This document shows positions 6,515 to 12,189 of a stretch of DNA of 12,189 nucleotides, in pieces. The stretch comes from an uncultured Caulobacteraceae bacterium (GTDB lineage: Bacteria > Pseudomonadota > Alphaproteobacteria > Caulobacterales > TH1-2). Position 1 is the first letter of the stretch. Every line of letters begins with the position of its first letter. The notes beneath the pieces are model-generated. The model was not told where the DNA came from. It saw only the letters and a list, made by a program, of their open reading frames with translations, and ran no database searches. A program made the translations under genes and the position numbers. The stretch lies in the NCBI GenBank assembly GCA_937967425.1, contig CALBST010000305.1, positions 1 to 12,189 on the forward strand, read 5' to 3'.

Positions 6515-7570
6515 TCACTCCATTTCCTCGGTCATGCCTTCGTCGCCCTGGCCGACCGGCTCGTTGAGCGGCGCGCGGACCGGGGACAGCGTCTCGATGA
6601 CCATGCCTTGGTACATCTGATAGGGCGACGGCGGCAGCGGCCGCGGGCTATTCGCTTGCAGCGTGCCCGGCGCCAGCTGGACGTCCAAGCGGCGGGTCGG
6701 CAGCGAGGCGAACTGCGCGGCGTTCGGATCTTCGCGGCGCGCGTACTCTTGGTAGGCGCCTTCGATCAGATATGCGACTTGCGCGTCGCGCGCTGCGGAG
6801 GTTTCGCCGCCAAGCACGACGACGATGACACGGCGACCGTTGCGCTCGGTCATGGTCGCGAGGTTGAAGCCCGATGCGCGGGTGTAGCCGGTCTTGATGC
6901 CATCAACGCCTTCAACTTGGCCGAGCAGGCGGTTGTGGTTGCGGCCCGATGAGCGCCGCCATGAGAAGTTGGGCGTCTGGAAGTAATGGTAATACTGAGG
7001 GAAATCGCGCCATAGAGCGAGCGAGAGCGTGGCCATATCACGCGCGGTGGTGCGGTGGCGCGTGTCCGGCAGGCCGCTCGCATTGGCGAAGCGGGTGTTG
7101 GTCAGGCCGAGTTCACGGGCGCGGGCCGTCATGTTGGCGGCGAAGCGGGCTTCGGTGCCGCCGAGGCGTTCGCCAACCAGCGTGGCGACATCGTTGGCCG
7201 ATTGGACGACGAGCGCCCGGATGGCTTGTTCAACGGTGATGGAATCGCAGCCACGGCGCGAGCAGGCGAGGCCCAGGCGGGAGGGCGGCTGGCGCGCGGC
7301 GTTCCGGGACGCCGTCATCCGCGTGTCCATGGAGATGTCGCCGCGTTCGATGGCTTCGAACAGCATGTAAAGCGTCATCATCTTGGTGAGCGAAGCGGGG
7401 AACCTGATTTCGTCGGCTTGATCCTCGAGCAGCACCTCGTTGGTGCGCGCATCCATGACGATGGCCGCGTAGCGATCCTGAGCCATGGCCGGCGCCGCCG
7501 CGCCCATTGCAAAGAGCGCCATGAAGGCGCCTGCCGCTATCCGCATCGTCGAAAATCCCGCTGACGTCAT
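6515..7570 (-). CDS. D-alanyl-D-alanine carboxypeptidase, PBP5/6 type (peptidase S11)
   Basis: Periplasmic low-molecular-weight penicillin-binding protein that removes the terminal D-Ala from peptidoglycan pentapeptides. From ATG 7570 it has 351 residues. A signal peptide ends at APAMA before QDRYAAIVMDA (cut near residue 31). The catalytic triad of motifs is complete: SLTK at 60-63 (Ser60 nucleophile), SAN at 124-126 and KTG at 226-228. Unusually, the loop after PPSRLGL holds ACSRRGC, about four residues longer than the usual KPG turn, with two cysteines (103 and 108) that could form a disulfide. The catalytic domain ends near 280. The tail is Pro-rich and then acidic (TEEME), and lacks the amphipathic anchor typical of PBP5. 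Start alternatives are ATG 7546 (directly at the signal peptide) and GTG 7594 (no ribosome site). ATG 7570 has GGA 6 nt upstream. It is divergent from the phasin gene. Confidence 0.92.
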   Translation of the reverse strand: MTSAGFSTMRIAAGAFMALFAMGAAAPAMAQDRYAAIVMDARTNEVLLEDQADEIRFPASLTKMMTLYMLFEAIERGDISMDTRMTASRNAARQPPSRLGLACSRRGCDSITVEQAIRALVVQSANDVATLVGERLGGTEARFAANMTARARELGLTNTRFANASGLPDTRHRTTARDMATLSLALWRDFPQYYHYFQTPNFSWRRSSGRNHNRLLGQVEGVDGIKTGYTRASGFNLATMTERNGRRVIVVVLGGETSAARDAQVAYLIEGAYQEYARREDPNAAQFASLPTRRLDVQLAPGTLQANSPRPLPPSPYQMYQGMVIETLSPVRAPLNEPVGQGDEGMTEEME

Positions 7571-7720
7571 CGGCGTCCAATCCCGCACAAACACGGACTA
7601 TTTCAGGCAATTCGCGTGCCGTGCAGCTTACAGATTCATTAGAGCCCGTTAAGGCGCAGTTGCAGCCTAGGGTTAATGTCTCCGGTCTGGCGAAGCCGAG
7701 TCAGTCCTACACGTTGAGGG

Positions 7721-7729
7721 TGTGGAAAA
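7721..7729 (-). promoter_or_regulatory. DnaA-box-like nonamer
   Basis: The minus strand reads TTTTCCACA, matching the relaxed DnaA consensus TTWTNCACA. It is a single box with no cluster or AT-rich unwinding element nearby, so it is not an origin. A transcriptional role is possible, and so is chance. Confidence 0.3.
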
Positions 7730-7790
7730 CGTGGTTAACGTCAGATGAACGAAACCGCCTTGTCCTGCGAGAACAAGGGGTCACACCTGC

Positions 7791-7836
7791 ATGCTGCACT
7801 GCAACAAAATTATCGTTGACTTCGCAGGTGCAGCAT
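7791..7836. repeat. TGC-rich inverted repeat flanking the phasin -35 element (PhaR-operator-like)
   Basis: ATGCTGCAC (7791-7799) is perfectly inverted as GTGCAGCAT (7828-7836), with 28 nt between. The left arm sits in a run of TGC triplets (7788-7802) and includes CTGC-ACT-GCAA, one base off CTGC-N3-GCAG. PhaR, the PHA-responsive repressor of phasin genes, is known to bind TGC-rich sites of the CTGC-N3/4-GCAG type. The repeat is seen directly; its assignment to PhaR is inference from its place at a phasin promoter. Confidence 0.5.
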
Positions 7837-7844
7837 AACATATA
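7816..7844 (+). promoter_or_regulatory. Predicted phasin promoter
   Basis: A -35 TTGACT (7816-7821), a 17-nt spacer and a -10 CATATA (7839-7844) resemble the housekeeping sigma consensus. Transcription would start near 7850, giving a 5' leader of about 77 nt. One repeat arm lies just upstream of the -35 and the other inside the spacer, as expected for repression. Confidence 0.5.
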
Positions 7845-7889
7845 GGTCCACAGAGTCGCTGCCTCCCCAGCGCTCGATCTGTCAATTGT

Positions 7890-7904
7890 GGGCCGGCTCG
7901 GCCC
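7890..7904 (+). other. Stem-loop in the phasin 5' leader
   Basis: GGGCCG (7890-7895) and CGGCCC (7899-7904) form a 6-bp GC-only hairpin with a 3-nt loop, ending 13 nt before the GGAGA ribosome site (7918-7922). It may protect the transcript of an abundant protein. No function is shown. Confidence 0.4.
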
Positions 7905-7927
7905 CTGGGAACTGAACGGAGACCATA

Positions 7928-8386
7928 ATGGCCACTGCGAAGACCGCCCCCCGCGCCGCCAAGACGGCCACGGAAGCGTTTGAAACCTTTACCGCCGGCT
8001 CGACCGAAGCCGTCCGCGAAAACCTGGATCGCGGCATCGCCGCGTTCTCGGAAGCCACGGCTTTCGGCAAGCAGAACATCGAAGCCTGGGTTGCTTCGGC
8101 TACCGCCGCCCAGAAGGGCTTCGAAGCTCTCTCGGCCCGCGCCGTCGCCTTCCAAAAGGCCGCGCTTGAGAATCATGTCGCCGCCGCGAAGTCGCTGATG
8201 ACCTCGAAGTCAGTGCAAGAGTTCGCCGAGAAGCAAAACGACTACGCGAAGGCTTCGTTCGAAGCCTATGTCGCGGAAGTCACGGAAGTTTCCGAACTCG
8301 TCCAAGGTCTCGCCAAGGAAACCTTCCAGCCGATCAACGAGCGCGTGAACGCCGTAGGCCAGCTGATCCAGACCGCGGGTCGCTAA
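7928..8386 (+). CDS. Phasin family protein (PHA granule-associated)
   Basis: 152-residue, cysteine-free, Ala/Lys/Glu-rich helical protein of the Phasin_2-type family. Phasins coat intracellular polyhydroxyalkanoate granules and control their number and size. Visible family features are FETFTAGSTEAVRENLDRG near 18-36, FGKQNIEAWVASATAAQKGFEALS near 46-69, and amphipathic helices through about 145 including FAEKQNDYAKASFEAYVAEVTEVSELV. There is no signal peptide or membrane span; the first 15 residues are basic and Ala-rich. ATG 7928 has GGAGA 5 nt upstream. It is a single-gene unit with its own promoter and a strong terminator. Codon choice leans heavily to GCC, AAG and GAA, as in highly expressed genes. 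No PHA synthase or phaR gene is in the window. Some phasin-like proteins are not granule-bound, so the granule role is inferred from the family. Confidence 0.88.
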   Translation: MATAKTAPRAAKTATEAFETFTAGSTEAVRENLDRGIAAFSEATAFGKQNIEAWVASATAAQKGFEALSARAVAFQKAALENHVAAAKSLMTSKSVQEFAEKQNDYAKASFEAYVAEVTEVSELVQGLAKETFQPINERVNAVGQLIQTAGR

Positions 8387-8396
8387 GAACGAAGCT

Positions 8397-8415
8397 TCGG
8401 GAGCGTTGCTCCCGA
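8397..8415 (+). other. Stem-loop just after the phasin gene
   Basis: TCGGGAGC (8397-8404) pairs perfectly with GCTCCCGA (8408-8415) around a 3-nt loop, 10 nt past the phasin stop. It has no T-run after it, so it is more likely a 3' stabilising element upstream of the true terminator. Confidence 0.45.
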
Positions 8416-8429
8416 GGGGCTGAATAGGG

Positions 8430-8466
8430 ATGGGCCTGGCTCTGGCGAGCCGGGCCCATTTCTTTT
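8430..8466 (+). terminator. Rho-independent terminator of the phasin gene
   Basis: A 13-bp stem (ATGGGCC/GGCCCAT, one T-G pair, GGCTC/GAGCC) has a TGGC loop at 8443-8446 and is followed by TTTCTTTT (8459-8466). It isolates the phasin transcript from clpS. Confidence 0.9.
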
Positions 8467-8592
8467 GCAGCCGCCCCTTAGTCTGCAGCCGCGGGCGCGC
8501 AAGGCCTTCCATACGCGCCAGCGATCCATAAATTGTTCAGCATGTGAGCGAAGGCTCATGCGTGAACGAGTCGATTTGGTTCCAGGGCTTCA

Positions 8593-8931
8593 ATGAGCGG
8601 CGGCGGTTGGGATGACAACGAGGACGGGGAAGGCGGGGCTGAGGGCCGCGCCGGCGCCCAGACTGTCACCCGCACAAAAAAGCCATCCCTCTACCGTGTG
8701 CTGCTGCTGAACGACGATTACACGCCGATGGAATTCGTCGTCTACGTCTTGGAGCGCTTCTTCCAGAAGAGCCACGAAGAGGCGACCACGATTATGCTGC
8801 ACGTCCATCAGAACGGTGTCGGGATGTGCGGCGTCTACACTTACGAGGTGGCCGAGACGAAGGTCGCCCAAGTCCTGGATCTCGCGCGGCGGCATGAACA
8901 CCCGCTGCAATGCACGATGGAAAAGGAATAG
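8593..8931 (+). CDS. clpS: ClpS, adaptor protein of the ClpAP protease
   Basis: ClpS binds proteins with destabilising N-terminal residues (Leu, Phe, Tyr, Trp) and hands them to ClpA (bacterial N-degron pathway). It has 112 residues: a flexible acidic, Gly-rich N-terminal tail (1-30) needed for delivery to ClpA, then the compact core. Pocket residues are conserved: NDD at 40-42, the gate Met46 in YTPMEFV, and His72 in MLHVHQNG. The core ends with [15 protein letters not shown] and [10 protein letters not shown], closely matching the E. coli protein. ATG 8593 has AGGG (8584-8587) 5 nt upstream, and GAGTC lies at 8568-8572. It lies 6 nt upstream of clpA, so the two are surely cotranscribed. Confidence 0.96.
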   Translation: MSGGGWDDNEDGEGGAEGRAGAQTVTRTKKPSLYRVLLLNDDYTPMEFVVYVLERFFQKSHEEATTIMLHVHQNGVGMCGVYTYEVAETKVAQVLDLARRHEHPLQCTMEKE

Positions 8932-8937
8932 GCTCGA

Positions 8938-11256
8938 ATGGCGACATTCTCCCGTACGCTTGAGCACACGCTGCGCCGTGCGCTGTCGTTAGCGACAGAT
9001 CACAGCCACGAATACGTGACGCTCGAGCACTTGCTGTTGTCGCTAGTCGATGACGACGACGCCTCAGGCGTGATGCACGCCTGCAAGGTCGATCTCGATA
9101 AGCTCCGGCAGAATCTGGAATCTTATCTTGAGAACGAACTCGACTCGCTGCGCGTGAACAATCGCGAGCACGAAGAGCCGCGCCCCACCGCCGGCTTCCA
9201 GCGCGTGCTGCAGCGCGCGATGCTGCACGTCGATTCAAGCGGCGGCCGCGAAGTGACTGGCGCGAATGTTCTCGTCGCGCTGTTCAGCGAGCGCGAGAGC
9301 CATGCCGCTTACTTCCTGCAAGAGCAGGACATGACCCGCTATGACGCGGTGAACTTCATCGCCCATGGCATGCCGAAGCGCGCCGGCGCCGCGCAACCGC
9401 GCCCGGTCCGCGGCGCCCAAGAAGGCGAAGACGGCGAACGCGTGGTGAAGCAGGGCAGCGAAGCGCTCGCCGCCTACTGCGTGAACCTCAACAAGAAGGC
9501 GAAGGAAGGGAAGATCGATCCGCTCATCGGCCGTGAAGCCGAAGTGCTTCGCGCGATCCAGATCCTCTGCCGCCGCCAGAAGAACAACCCGCTGCTGGTT
9601 GGCGATCCCGGCGTCGGCAAAACGGCGATCGCCGAAGGCCTGGCGCGCAAGATCAATGAAAAGCAGGTCCCGGAAATTCTCCAGGACGCGACGATCTTCT
9701 CGCTCGACATGGGCTCGCTCCTGGCCGGCACGCGCTATCGCGGCGACTTCGAAGAGCGCCTGAAGAGCGTGATGAAGGAACTCGAGAACCACCCGAAGGC
9801 GGTGCTGTTCATCGATGAGATTCACACCGTGATCGGCGCTGGCGCCACCAGCGGCGGCGCTATGGATGCGTCCAACCTGCTGAAGCCGGCGCTGCAGAGC
9901 GGCCAGCTGCGCTGCATGGGTTCGACCACCTACAAAGAGTATCGCCAGCATTTCGAGAAGGACCGCGCCCTCGCGCGCCGCTTCCAGAAGATCGACGTCG
10001 CCGAGCCGTCCATCCCGGATACGATCAAGATCCTGATGGGTCTGAAGCCGTACTTCGAAGACTATCACAAGGTGAAGTACAGTGACGACGCGGTGAAGTC
10101 GGCGGTGGAGCTCTCGGCGCGCCATATCGGCGATCGGAAGCTCCCCGACAAAGCCATCGACGTGATCGATGAGACCGGCGCGTCCATGATGCTGCTCGCC
10201 CCGAAGGACCGGAAGCAGGTCATCGACGTTGATGACGTTGAAGCGGTGGTCGCGCGCATGGCGCGCATCCCCCCGAAATCGGTCACCAAGAACGATGCGG
10301 AAATGCTGGCGTCGCTCACCAGCGATCTGAAGCGCGTGGTGTTCGGTCAGGACGATGCGATCGATCAGCTTGCCGCCGCCATCAAGATGGCGCGCGCGGG
10401 TCTGCGCGAACCGCAAAAACCGATCGGCTCGTATCTGTTCGCGGGCCCAACGGGCGTCGGCAAGACCGAAGTTGCGCGTTCGCTGGCCAACATCATGGGC
10501 ATTGAACTGCTGCGCTTCGATATGTCGGAGTACATGGAGCGCCATACCGTGAGCCGCCTCATCGGCGCGCCTCCGGGCTACGTCGGCTACGATCAGGGCG
10601 GCCTGCTCACAGACGGCGTCGATCAGCATCCGCATTGCGTGCTGTTGCTCGACGAAATCGAGAAGGCGCACCAGGATCTCTACAACATCCTGTTGCAGGT
10701 GATGGACCACGGCTCGCTCACCGACGCGAACGGCAAGAAGGTCGATTTCAGGAACGTCATCCTGATCATGACCACCAATGCCGGCGCGGCGGATGCGGCC
10801 AAGCAGGGCATCGGCTTCGGCGCGGGCAAGAAGGATCACATGAATGATGAGGCGATCAAAAACCTCTTCACGCCTGAGTTCCGCAACCGCCTCGACGCCA
10901 CCATCCACTTCAACGGCCTGCCGCCGGAAGTGGTGCGCAACGTCGTGCAGAAGTTCATCATCCAACTCGAAGGCCAACTGGCCGAGCGCAACGTCCAGAT
11001 CGAGATCACCGACAAAGCCGCTGACTGGCTCGCCAAGCGTGGTTACGACGAAAGCTTCGGCGCTCGCCCGCTGTCGCGCGTGATCAACGAGCAGGTGAAG
11101 AAGCCGATGGCGGACGAGTTGCTGTTCGGCAAGCTGAAGGATGGCGGCATCGTCAAGATCGACATCGATCCCGCCGATCCGGAGAAGCTCAAATTCACCT
11201 ACACGCAAGAGCCGCGTGGGTTGCTGAGCTTCGGGCGTAAGCCTGAGAAGGCTTAA
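8938..11256 (+). CDS. clpA: ClpA, ATP-dependent unfoldase of the ClpAP protease
   Basis: Hexameric AAA+ unfoldase that feeds substrates, including ClpS-bound N-degron proteins, into ClpP. It has 772 residues (E. coli ClpA 758). The N-domain (about 1-145) is the ClpS docking platform. The first AAA+ module has Walker A GDPGVGKT (222-229), Walker B VLFIDE (289-294) and an Arg-finger region around 347-348. The second has Walker A GPTGVGKT (503-510), Walker B VLLLDE (568-573) and FRNRLD (648-653). The ClpP-docking loop is IGF at 625-627, showing that it works with ClpP rather than as a ClpB disaggregase; the ClpB coiled-coil middle domain is also absent. AAGGA at the end of clpS (8923-8927) can serve as its ribosome site, which suggests translational coupling. 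A strong terminator follows. Confidence 0.97.
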   Translation: MATFSRTLEHTLRRALSLATDHSHEYVTLEHLLLSLVDDDDASGVMHACKVDLDKLRQNLESYLENELDSLRVNNREHEEPRPTAGFQRVLQRAMLHVDSSGGREVTGANVLVALFSERESHAAYFLQEQDMTRYDAVNFIAHGMPKRAGAAQPRPVRGAQEGEDGERVVKQGSEALAAYCVNLNKKAKEGKIDPLIGREAEVLRAIQILCRRQKNNPLLVGDPGVGKTAIAEGLARKINEKQVPEILQDATIFSLDMGSLLAGTRYRGDFEERLKSVMKELENHPKAVLFIDEIHTVIGAGATSGGAMDASNLLKPALQSGQLRCMGSTTYKEYRQHFEKDRALARRFQKIDVAEPSIPDTIKILMGLKPYFEDYHKVKYSDDAVKSAVELSARHIGDRKLPDKAIDVIDETGASMMLLAPKDRKQVIDVDDVEAVVARMARIPPKSVTKNDAEMLASLTSDLKRVVFGQDDAIDQLAAAIKMARAGLREPQKPIGSYLFAGPTGVGKTEVARSLANIMGIELLRFDMSEYMERHTVSRLIGAPPGYVGYDQGGLLTDGVDQHPHCVLLLDEIEKAHQDLYNILLQVMDHGSLTDANGKKVDFRNVILIMTTNAGAADAAKQGIGFGAGKKDHMNDEAIKNLFTPEFRNRLDATIHFNGLPPEVVRNVVQKFIIQLEGQLAERNVQIEITDKAADWLAKRGYDESFGARPLSRVINEQVKKPMADELLFGKLKDGGIVKIDIDPADPEKLKFTYTQEPRGLLSFGRKPEKA

Positions 11257-11280
11257 GCGCCTCGCAAAAGACGTGCTAGT

Positions 11281-11311
11281 AAAACGGCGGCCAGAGATGG
11301 CCGCCGTTTTT
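11281..11311 (+). terminator. Rho-independent terminator of the clpS-clpA operon
   Basis: A perfect 13-bp stem (AAAACGGCGGCCA 11281-11293 with TGGCCGCCGTTTT 11298-11310) has a GAGA tetraloop and ends in TTTTT. It begins 24 nt after the clpA stop. Only 13 nt separate it from the next start codon. Confidence 0.92.
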
Positions 11312-11324
11312 GTCTGGGGGACGC

Positions 11325-11747
11325 ATGAGGGTGGTTCTCACTGCAGTGTTGCTCGGCGCCTGCGCTTCTGCATCAGCCCAAGTAGAGCCGCTGCCAATGG
11401 CGCTTTGCGCCGGTTGGGAGGGTGAGCGCGTCTGCGAAGTGTTGCAGGAGGACGCGCAAATCCGCGTGCTTCGCTGCACCTTCCCGCCCGGCGTCGGCCA
11501 CGAGATGCACTACCACCCGCCGCACTTCGGCTATGTGCTCGAAGGCAACAGCGTGATGCGGATCACGACAGCGTCCGGGGTCGTCGATCGGCCGGTAAGC
11601 GCCGGCTCATCCTTCTCGAACGACGCGGAAATTCAGCACGCCGCGCTGAATGTGGGCGAAGAGACGACGCGCTATCTGATCATCGAGAAGAAATACGCCG
11701 ATGAGCGCCCGCCTGAAGCGGTCGCGCACGGTTTGTGTTCGCCCTAG
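11325..11747 (+). CDS. Exported cupin-domain protein
   Basis: 140-residue single-domain cupin with an export signal; the reaction is unknown. The N-terminus MRVVLTAVLLGAC carries a possible lipobox (L10-G-A-C13), but ACASASA before Gln19 also fits ordinary signal peptidase I. Lipoprotein and soluble periplasmic forms are both possible. Cupin motif 1 is GVGHEMHYHPPHFGYVLEGN (56-75), with His62, His64 and probably His67 as metal ligands; His67 stands where most cupins have Glu. Motif 2 is IQHAALN (104-110), giving His105 in the HxxxN pattern. Four further cysteines lie at 28, 37, 51 and 138. ATG 11325 has GGGGGA (11316-11321) just upstream. The TTG at 11310 lies in the terminator and is rejected. 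Its stop codon overlaps that of the convergent HIT gene. Confidence 0.75.
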   Translation: MRVVLTAVLLGACASASAQVEPLPMALCAGWEGERVCEVLQEDAQIRVLRCTFPPGVGHEMHYHPPHFGYVLEGNSVMRITTASGVVDRPVSAGSSFSNDAEIQHAALNVGEETTRYLIIEKKYADERPPEAVAHGLCSP

Positions 11748-12178
11748 AGCGCCGCCGCGATTTGCGCCGCGATCTGCTGCAACTCCGCGATATCGGCTTG
11801 TTTGCCGTGATTGTGGCCGGCGAGGCGTTGGCCGGCGTAGCGCGGGATGATGTGGAAGTGCAGGTGGAAGATGGTTTGGCCTGCATCCTCGCCGTTGAAC
11901 TGCGTCACCGTAATGCCGTCAGGCTTCAGCGCCTTCTCGGTGGCGATCGTGAGCTTGTGGACCCGCTCCATTAGAGGGCCAACGCGGTTCGCGGGCAGTT
12001 CCAGAAAATTGCGCGCTTTGACGTCCTTCGGCACGACCAGCAGGTGGCCGCGCGTTTGCGGGAAAATGTCCATGAAGGCGAGAACCTCATCATCCTCATA
12101 GACCTTCACCGACGGGATCTCGCCGCGCAGAATCTTCGCGAAGAGATTATTGTCGTCATAGGTTCCGTGCAGGCTCAT
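11744..12178 (-). CDS. HIT (histidine triad) family nucleotide hydrolase
   Basis: 144-residue HIT protein of the Hint branch, which typically hydrolyses nucleoside phosphoramidates or aminoacyl adenylates in the cytoplasm; the physiological substrate is usually unknown. The N-terminal signature NLFAKILRGEIPSVKVYEDDEVLAFMDI (11-38) is followed by RGHLLVVPK (43-51). The catalytic triad HLHFHII lies at 105-111, with His107 as the expected nucleophile, preceded by NGEDAGQT (95-102). It ends after an Ala/Gln-rich helix. ATG 12178 has AGGAG (complement of 12184-12188) 5 nt upstream. The gene is complete in the window, and nothing upstream of its ribosome site is visible. Confidence 0.95.
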   Translation of the reverse strand: MSLHGTYDDNNLFAKILRGEIPSVKVYEDDEVLAFMDIFPQTRGHLLVVPKDVKARNFLELPANRVGPLMERVHKLTIATEKALKPDGITVTQFNGEDAGQTIFHLHFHIIPRYAGQRLAGHNHGKQADIAELQQIAAQIAAAL

Positions 12179-12189
12179 GGGGGCTCCTA

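Larger units (their letters stand above)
7571..7927. promoter_or_regulatory. Divergent intergenic control region between carboxypeptidase and phasin genes
   Basis: This 357-bp stretch has no supportable gene. It contains three GANTC sites (GATTC 7633-7637, GAGTC 7698-7702, GAGTC 7853-7857), TTAA tetrads at 7649, 7673 and 7735, a DnaA-box-like nonamer, and the phasin promoter with its TGC-rich repeats. There is also a short stem (CCTTGT 7758-7763 with ACAAGG 7773-7778) of unknown role. No clear sigma-70-type promoter was seen for the minus-strand carboxypeptidase gene. Confidence 0.6.

Noticed and set aside
7638..7652. ATTA-N7-TTAA as a second CtrA box
   Set aside because: The first tetrad differs from TTAA at two positions, so it is too weak to call.
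7721..7729. Replication origin suggested by a DnaA-box-like site
   Set aside because: It is a single nonamer, with no box cluster, no AT-rich unwinding region and no origin-linked genes such as dnaA, hemE or parAB.
7621..7845. 74-codon frame upstream of the phasin gene
   Set aside because: It has a GTG start without a ribosome site and no recognisable motif, and it runs through the predicted promoter and TGC-rich repeats.
9235..11208. 657-codon open frame antisense to clpA
   Set aside because: It mirrors the third-position GC bias of clpA, a certain gene. Its product is His/Arg/Val-rich with no recognisable domain, and it has no start context of its own.
11310..11324. TTG start for the cupin gene
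   Set aside because: It lies in the T-run of the clpA terminator. ATG 11325 has a ribosome site and begins a signal peptide.
1..12189. Mobile elements, CRISPR arrays, tRNA/rRNA genes, toxin-antitoxin or defence genes
   Set aside because: I looked for transposase frames, terminal repeats, regularly spaced repeats, cloverleaf-like sequence and known defence domains and saw none. All large frames are accounted for by core genes.

Overview
The window is GC-rich chromosomal DNA from an alphaproteobacterium, most likely of the Caulobacterales/Hyphomonadales type. The main evidence is a MipZ division-site ATPase downstream of a TTAA-N7-TTAA CtrA-type box and a GANTC (CcrM-type) site. The clpS-clpA pair, a PHA granule phasin and a TonB-dependent receptor of the kind abundant in these oligotrophs agree with this. 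The species cannot be named from sequence alone. No insertion sequence, prophage, CRISPR array, tRNA or rRNA was seen. This is a core chromosomal region, and most of its interest lies in regulatory DNA between the genes.

Layout. Bases 1-5007 carry three minus-strand genes. In transcription order these are panC (pantothenate synthetase), a TonB-dependent outer-membrane receptor with its own terminator, and a biotin-dependent acyl-CoA carboxylase carboxyltransferase subunit. A 144-bp divergent control region separates panC from plus-strand mipZ, which is followed by a small membrane-anchored J-domain protein. That gene converges, with a 4-nt gap, on a minus-strand D,D-carboxypeptidase (PBP5/6 type). 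A long divergent intergenic region (7571-7927) then leads to a phasin gene with a recognisable promoter flanked by TGC-rich inverted repeats and a strong terminator. Next come clpS and clpA, 6 nt apart and closed by a strong terminator. Last are a secreted cupin protein and a convergent HIT-family hydrolase, whose stop codons share one CTAG palindrome.

How the genes relate. mipZ (division-site placement) and the carboxypeptidase (peptidoglycan trimming) both serve division and the cell envelope. ClpS and ClpA are the adaptor and unfoldase of the N-degron proteolysis pathway. The phasin implies polyhydroxyalkanoate storage. The carboxyltransferase could handle propionyl-CoA-like substrates, but its biotin-carrying partner is not in view. 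No new multi-gene system is evident. The best leads are the panC/mipZ cell-cycle control region, the probable PhaR-type operator at the phasin promoter, and a few protein-level oddities.
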